Assembly: GCF_963675165.1 (NCBI RefSeq)
Contig: NC_087386.1
Span: 4,780,169 to 4,844,168 of the forward strand
Source: Halichondria panicea
Lineage: Eukaryota > Porifera > Demospongiae > Suberitida > Halichondriidae
Reading direction: 5' to 3'
DNA: 64,000 bases
In this document: positions 58,361-64,000 of the stretch, one piece after another
Layout: every line of letters begins with the position of its first letter
Position numbering within the stretch: the first letter of the stretch is position 1
Position numbers and translations under genes: made by a program
Notes under the pieces: generated by a model
Told to the model about the DNA's origin: nothing
Seen by the model: only the letters and a program-made list of their open reading frames with translations
Database searches by the model: none

Positions 58361-60005
58361 TTATAGTACATTAAAAACAATGAAGACTAGTGCTAGTAAA
58401 AGAATGGGTTGTATAAACAAAGAAATAATACTTGCAGAAGAGTTTTGTGGAACATTTACTGTGTTAGTACTCATTGTTGGAGCGTGAGTCGGATTATTCT
58501 CACAAGAAAGAGTATCCGGGCTTGTGTGTATAGTGTACATGTCTGGGTGAAAGGGCAGAGAAAACACTGGCAATCCTTGTCCATTACTTGAGTTTACAAC
58601 CTTGTTTGTCAATGTGACTGGGTCGAAATAGCTGTGTACTGTTCCTTGTACATTAAACATTGGCCTGAGGCAAGTATTGTTAAGGTGACACAATTTAGTC
58701 ACGACGATTGCAGTTAATTGCTGTGAAACAGAAACTCTCAATAAAGTGTTATTATCAGTAAGCCCCCAGAAGTACAGATCACCAGTAATATCAATACACT
58801 TTCCGTATACGATGTTAGGATTGTTGAACTCAATTTCTGTACGATTACTGTTGTCAGTGTTAATGATAACCAGTTTGTTAGTGTGCCTGTAAACAGTGTA
58901 GTCCCTTGAGCACGAGTATGGAATACCAGTTGTATCGATAGCATAATAGCTTGCTTCTCCCGTACACATATTATATACAACAGCTGTCTGATTTGTACAG
59001 TATATGATGAGACTGCCTCGATCATTATACTCAATATGATAATAATCGGAACAGTTTTTAAGTGGTGCTTCTTCCACAAATAAGGGATCTAGTCTTGATG
59101 GTTCAGTGTGAGTGTGTAAGGGGTATGCTTCATCCAACACATACAATTCCTCGTCAATAAAACAGCCGTGTAAAGATAAACCAGCTGCACGAACCGCCTC
59201 AGATACTGTGTCTGGATCAAATATTGGTTCCCGTGGTGATGAGAGCCTCTCACTAAAAGTGGTGATATTATTGGTAACTGAGTATAAAAAATCAATATAA
59301 TAAAGTGAACTTCGATTATCACTTTGAGCTGATGCATTAAAACAAGACATCATCACACGAAAATCATTTACCCCACCTCCATAGTAGAGTTTGGTTGGGC
59401 TACAAGGTCTGGTAACTTTTTGAAAGTGAACTTCTGGTAGTTTAATTTGTTTTGGAGAATACTGAAGCCACAAGAAGCCCCCAATGGATGGTACAATAAC
59501 GTAGTATTGGTGATTGTAATCGAATGCAAGGACGTTGCACTTGTAGAAGTTTTCACCACACTCCAACAATGGGAGGGGGTGATTAGGAACATAAAGTGTG
59601 AAAGCTTTTGAGGTTGAAAGAATGAAGATTGAAAGAATGGCGCCTTTGCCATCGTCAGAGTTTCTTACCGCGATTGAATGAACATCGTCACAGGCAGCTA
59701 TATAAAGAAAACAATTGCAGTATATTATATCTACGTAGCTAGAGATAATTATAAGCCTAGCTCTATAGTAGACTTATAGATCTAGATGTAAGCAGCATAA
59801 TTATATATTTTGGTTTTATAGATCTTAGTATTTTAGGTCTAGATCTATATACAATTGCATTGGACATAACCAAGATCTAGATCTAGCTTTTTCTAGAATG
59901 GTCATTTGTTCATACCCACATCTATGGTTTACCTTCATGAGTGCCTGGAGGCAATGTAGACATCAAAAGCAATAGAGCTAACACACTGACACAGTTCATA
60001 AGCAT
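58361..60005 (-). CDS. Secreted, probably GPI-anchored glycoprotein
   Basis: Two exons, 59933-60005 and 58361-59697, join in phase 1 (donor GTAAAC, acceptor TATAG) to give 469 residues. The start ATG at 60005 opens a signal peptide (MLMNCVSVLALLLLMS). The mature part has many Asn-X-Ser/Thr sites, scattered Cys, and repeated short strand-like stretches (YYVIVPSIGG, YYIDFLYSV, LYFWGLTDNNTLL) that hint at a beta-propeller-like fold. The last about 25 residues are hydrophobic (ISLFIQPILLLALVFIV) with almost no cytoplasmic tail, as for a GPI-attachment signal; a single membrane span is the alternative. I do not recognise the family. Both this gene and the multipass gene downstream are minus-strand cell-surface proteins. 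Confidence 0.7.
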
Positions 60006-60254
60006 TGCTATATATAGCTATTATATGGACATATAGCTGCAGCCATTTATTAACTTTTATATTGTATATATGCAAACAAAACATTAATTGGTGAAACCCC
60101 AGGGAAACTCCCTCAATAACAGTCTACATGTAATTGAGAACATTGTGAAAAATTAATAGATATACTTATCATAAGGGTTTCTTTTCTTTACATATCTAGC
60201 TAGTCTAAACTAGATCTAGTACTGTAGAAAGCTACATATAATTGTGTCAATTAA

Positions 60255-62424
60255 TCAGTAATCTATAGCAGCAGTTGCCCGAAACTCTTCGTACGCTTGA
60301 TTGATCAGTTCCACAGACTTTTTAGCGATGCCTTCATTCAGAACAGCTAGGGTCTTGTCAAATTCTTTGTAGTTCTTCTTACCAGAGATAAAGCGGAGAC
60401 CCTACGCATGAAACATGTGTGTATATGGGTGGTATGCCATGGGGAAGACCAGTATGTCTAAACACGGTACTGTATTACAATGTTTTGCAAGTATCAAAAA
60501 ACATGCAAACTTTTGATCACTCCACAAAAATAAAATCACAAAACCTAAACTATAGTATAATAACTATTGGTAACGATCCTTGCCAGAACGCAATAGTTAG
60601 ATCGATCGCAAGGGGTTAAATTTTCTGCTGATTTGGCTCATTCGCAAAGGATTTTCCAGCTAGATCTACATGATCGTACAGTACATTATATACCGTATAT
60701 AGCGGGTAATTTTCGTTAGTGAACATTTTCGTATGAGAATTAACTGCCTTAAATATTTGCATATAGCTAGCTCAGGAGAGTTATGTTGAACGTATTGCGG
60801 TAGAATAATTTCATTTTCGTATGATGCTCTATAATACGAAATTTCCACCATACGAAAATAACCAGCTATAATGGTAGGTGATGTTTTACTAAACACAAAT
60901 GCCTATCATAGCACAGAGCATTTTGTAAGCATGCTACATGTACGCTAAATTTATAGAAATGACATCATTGACTTACAGCAAATGTTTCCTCTCTCACTGG
61001 CATGACCACAACACTGTTGTGTTTCTCGTCGATCCTAGCTGGTCCAGTGAACTCAGTGAAATCTACTGTATAGTCATCGTCAAATCTACCTCTGATGGAA
61101 CTCATTTTCACTACGGCCAGCTGTCTGTATGGGTATAGGCAAATGCTGATATTCAAATATCAGTAAGCATCAACATTTTGTATGGTAATTAGCAGCGCCT
61201 TAATTGCAATGGAGCAAACCGTGAGAAATGAAAAGCCATTGAACAGTTGAAACACCCTACAGTGACCCGACTGACCAATTTCAGAATCAGTTTCACAATA
61301 ATCATGACTACATCATGCATAGCCCCTTAAACACTATATGCAGTCTCATAGCCAGTACACCGTCTGTTCTTCATGCATGGAATCAGCATAATTATAATGA
61401 TACAAGTCACATGCACTAGTTGTACACATACAGAAATCACGTTCAATTGACAAGCATGCAGACATAACACATTAAGCCCTGGAACGAATGCCTTCAAACT
61501 TGACGATTAATGCATTTCTGAAAGAGCCACACCTACCCCTAGCTTACTTAAGGTAAGTAAACAAACTTTATAACTGCATGTGTATGTGAATAATATTAAG
61601 TGTAGAGTACCAGTTTTTTACCGATAAAGCTATGCTTGTACCATGCTAGCCGTATGCATTCAGTTGGTGGATACAAACGATCTCCACTAACCTGCTAGTG
61701 ATCAGTAACACTTTGAGAGGGTTGTCGATCAGCTCCACATGGTCGAAGTAGGTGTCTGTCTCTAGCAAACGACCATTATCTATGTCCTGTACAAACAAAA
61801 ACAATAGGCATCTGAGGAATTTCCCCCGACTATGTACATGTTTGTAATTGGGCAACAATGATAAAATAAAGATGTGGTGGTGCCACAGGGATGGTCTATC
61901 TATCAAGATAGGTACACTTTCTCCGGCATAATTGTATAGCAATGATTGTGGAAGCCATTTTTACTCACCACAAACAAAGCGTAACCAGTAGATCTTCGTG
62001 GTGAATAGGGGAAAACAATCTGAGAAAACAACAACATACCACTAGCATTAGTAACATATTCAAAATAAAACGCTCATAGAGTATTCACCCTGTGTGTTGC
62101 ACAACGGCAAACAGATTATAACTTTTATTATAGGGTGAATCTAGAAAGAGATTGACAGTGTTTTTGTCACCTTCGAATATCGCCTACAAGTTTCATAAGT
62201 AGCATAGTATTATTCAACCACTGTCTCGTTAGCAGTTAAAACAGTCCATGAAAGTGTCTAGTTCGCTCAAACAGCTCATTCTTGTGTTCACACACACACA
62301 AATCAATCTATCCCTGCTGTGCGCTGCGCACGCATAGGGTAATGAATCAATGCTTACCCTCTCTGGCCCAATGTATCTAGCAGCCCTGATCTCAGCCACT
62401 GTAGAATCACCAGCCTTTGACTTC
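60255..62424 (-). CDS. VPS13-like: VPS13-family protein, C-terminal exons (partial)
   Basis: Five exons, high to low: 62358-62424, 61969-62019, 61692-61786, 60977-61124, 60255-60401, all phase-consistent, encode the last 168 residues. They read ARYIGPER, IVFPYSPRRSTGYALF, NGRLLETDTYFDHVELID, KVLLITSRQLAVVK, then a helix-rich tail ending RATAAIDY. This matches the extreme C terminus of VPS13 proteins (RFI..GVIRPY..GRFAKYKYFTHV..MLMITRRGVLFV), the PH-like domain. VPS13 proteins are bridge-like lipid transporters at membrane contact sites. The first exon here enters in phase 2, so the gene continues beyond 62424 and, after a repeat-filled intron, beyond the right edge of the window. The VPS13 subtype cannot be assigned. 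Confidence 0.75.
60691..60876. mobile_element. CGTATAGCG-type MITE in a VPS13-like intron
   Basis: Starts TACCGTATATAGCGGGTAAT and ends ACCAGCTATAATGGTA, with internal inverted TTTTCGTATG/CATACGAAAA. A diverged family member between the last two VPS13-like exons. Confidence 0.7.
62150..62310 (-). repeat. Inverted copy of the 5240-5415 repeat
   Basis: On the minus strand this reads ATGAGCTGTTTGAGCGAACT and GAAACTTGTAGGCGATATTC, matching 5271-5370. It lies in the intron upstream of the VPS13-like exon 61969-62019. Confidence 0.6.
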
Positions 62425-62516
62425 CTGGGGGGAAATGTGATATAATTATAACACTTGCCACCATTTGAATTAACAATCAAAATTCTGAACAGTTGGCTAA
62501 AATTAGTGCTAAGGCA

Positions 62517-63674
62517 TCATTATGCCTCGAGGCGTAGCCGCACGAGGGATACGGTAAAGCTGACTTAGTCTCATGAATCAGCCGCACCTTTGGTGTCAGT
62601 CTGAGCACTCTTTACGTGAAGTCATTTCACAATGGAATGTATACGTCACTGTACAAGCTAACAAAACCATAAAAATGCAACCACATCCGCTATCTCTGCT
62701 CAGCCACATCACTGCTTGCTGCTCAACCGCATGTAAAGTTTCACTATTTGCTGCCTCCTATTCAAGTCACCTGATGCTTGTGAGCAATCTCATTGGTCAC
62801 GTTGGAAATCCGACGTGGCCCATGAGTTCATGTAAAGAGTGCTCAGACGGACACCAAAGGTGCGGCTGATTCATGAGACTAAAGCTGACTGTGTGTGTGT
62901 GTGTGTGTTCCAGCTGTAACTGCTCAACGGTTGCAATGCGACGAAAGCTAACAGCTTCTATAGGCTTCTAGCCACGTTCTCTTGGATTTTGATTCGTGGA
63001 TTATCAAACTAAAGCTTCTTTCTCGAGTTATGGCTAGTTTGACTCACATTGAAGGCTGTTGCAGTCTCTTTAGAATCTTTCATAGCATCATCTGTCCTCA
63101 CAAACTTTCTATTCAACATATGAGTTAGCCTTGCACTAAAGCGCTAGCTTTTTGTTAGCTACAATACTCAGAAAATATCTGTTAAAACAGCTAGCTAGCA
63201 GTAGCCATTAATTGTGAAATTGGACACACCCTTTAATTATTCCTGCGGATGTAATGCGCATGCGCGCTCATTCCCCACGTGTGAGAGAAAATAATATCCA
63301 AGATCCAGATCCAGATCCTCCTGGCAGAATCATTTTTGTCTTGAGGGCCTGGTAAGCCACAAAACACTACCATATAACATAACAATATAGATAACAATAT
63401 GCATGTACACAGGTCTTTTCTTCTTAGATATTATATACACTGAACTACACTAACAGATCCTGGAAGAATAAATTTTCTTCTTTCTTGAGGTCCTGGTAAG
63501 CCACATAATACAATCAATAGATGCATGTAAATAAGTCTTTTCTTCTCAGTGACTTTATATAGATAAGCTAACTTTAATATGAAATTCATTATAGATATAT
63601 AACACTCTAATACTTTTGAGCGAAAGCAAAAACATGGCGAGAGGCATTAGCACAGCGCCAGCTTGAACACTAGT
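62517..63674 (+). repeat. Interspersed repeat, subfamily 1 (with nested MITE)
   Basis: Second copy of the repeat at 14657-15431, interrupted by the MITE at 62566-62881. It lies in an intron of the VPS13-like gene, antisense to it. Small extra insertions are present near 63445-63510. Confidence 0.85.
62566..62881. mobile_element. 316-bp MITE, 9-bp TSD, inserted in another repeat
   Basis: Terminal inverted repeats of about 50 bp start TAGTCTCATGAATCAGCCGC. The 9-bp target duplication AAGCTGACT is at 62557-62565 and 62882-62890. The empty site is preserved in the related repeat at 14657-15431, which reads GGTAAAGCTGACTGTGTG without interruption. The TSD length suggests a Mutator-like family. 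Confidence 0.92.
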
Positions 63675-64000
63675 TTTATATGCACCTATTCTATGTGTTT
63701 CAAACTATAGATGGGTCTTGAACCCTTAGAGAATCACGTGATTTTGTTTTTACAAGGGCGTATAAAGAGAAGATGCAACTGTGTACAATATATCGTATTA
63801 TAAATGGGCGAGGGTGTATGTCTAAAAATAGTTATTGCACGTGCACTTTATACTCTAGACTAGCCTTGTGTTTTACTCCATTCCTAGTGGGAGGTTGGCT
63901 AACAATAGCATATCCTGCTGACTCATTAACAATATGACGCACAGTATAATTATATACATTGTGAGTTGCATGCCCTCTTCTCTTATTATGTATAAAGGCA
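63675..64000. other. Right edge, presumed VPS13-like intron
   Basis: No exon recognised; presumed to be intron because the VPS13-like gene must continue to the right. Confidence 0.35.

Noticed and set aside
58738..59337. Additional minus-strand frames over the GPI-type protein
   Set aside because: Alternative-frame shadows of 58361-59697; no independent signal.

Overview
Eukaryotic, AT-rich, intron- and transposon-rich DNA. All recognisable genes are animal-type (a Max-network bHLH-zipper repressor, a JIP3/JIP4 scaffold, MEI4, VPS13) next to lineage-specific membrane proteins and many short foldback elements. A demosponge (Amphimedon/Haliclona-like) is my best guess. That is inference from family content and repeat style, not proof.

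Layout. (1) 1-14178 and 22324-34326 are two near-identical direct copies of one segment. Each carries the last three coding exons of the same MNT-like gene (2590-4618; 24346-26371), then several kb of repeat-laden non-coding DNA and a 5'-truncated CR1-like reverse-transcriptase fragment. Three transposon insertions, all in copy 1, explain nearly the whole length difference: a 536-bp TA-site foldback element, a 1087-bp Mutator-like element with 9-bp target duplications, and a 518-bp element. (2) 14179-22323, between the copies, holds MITEs, a poly(A)-tailed retroposon fragment, a broken gypsy gag, a decayed gene fragment, and exons 1-3 of the MNT-like gene. Those exons splice in perfect phase to exons 4-6 in copy 2, giving a 601-aa protein with an N-terminal Sin3-interaction helix and a class-B bHLH-zipper. 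The 3' end of an unidentified gene lies in intron 3. (3) 35167-50019, minus strand, is a complete JIP3/JIP4-type gene (21 coding exons, 1312 codons by phase-consistent splicing), with an intronless polytopic membrane protein nested in one intron. (4) 51755-54467, plus strand, is a MEI4-like meiotic gene, head to head with the JIP gene. (5) 55456-60005, minus strand, has a Cys-rich multipass membrane protein with a frame break, a relic of a second copy, and a two-exon secreted, probably GPI-anchored glycoprotein. (6) 60255-62424, minus strand, has the last five exons of a VPS13-family gene that continues past the right edge.

The genes do not form one pathway. The points most worth a second look are the duplication (true tandem duplication versus two haplotypes placed in series), its precise filled/empty transposon sites, the non-bilaterian MNT-like and MEI4-like genes, and an inverted-repeat scar at the duplication edge. 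Exon boundaries were read by eye from GT/AG sites and reading phase. Homology calls rest on remembered family motifs; no search was run.
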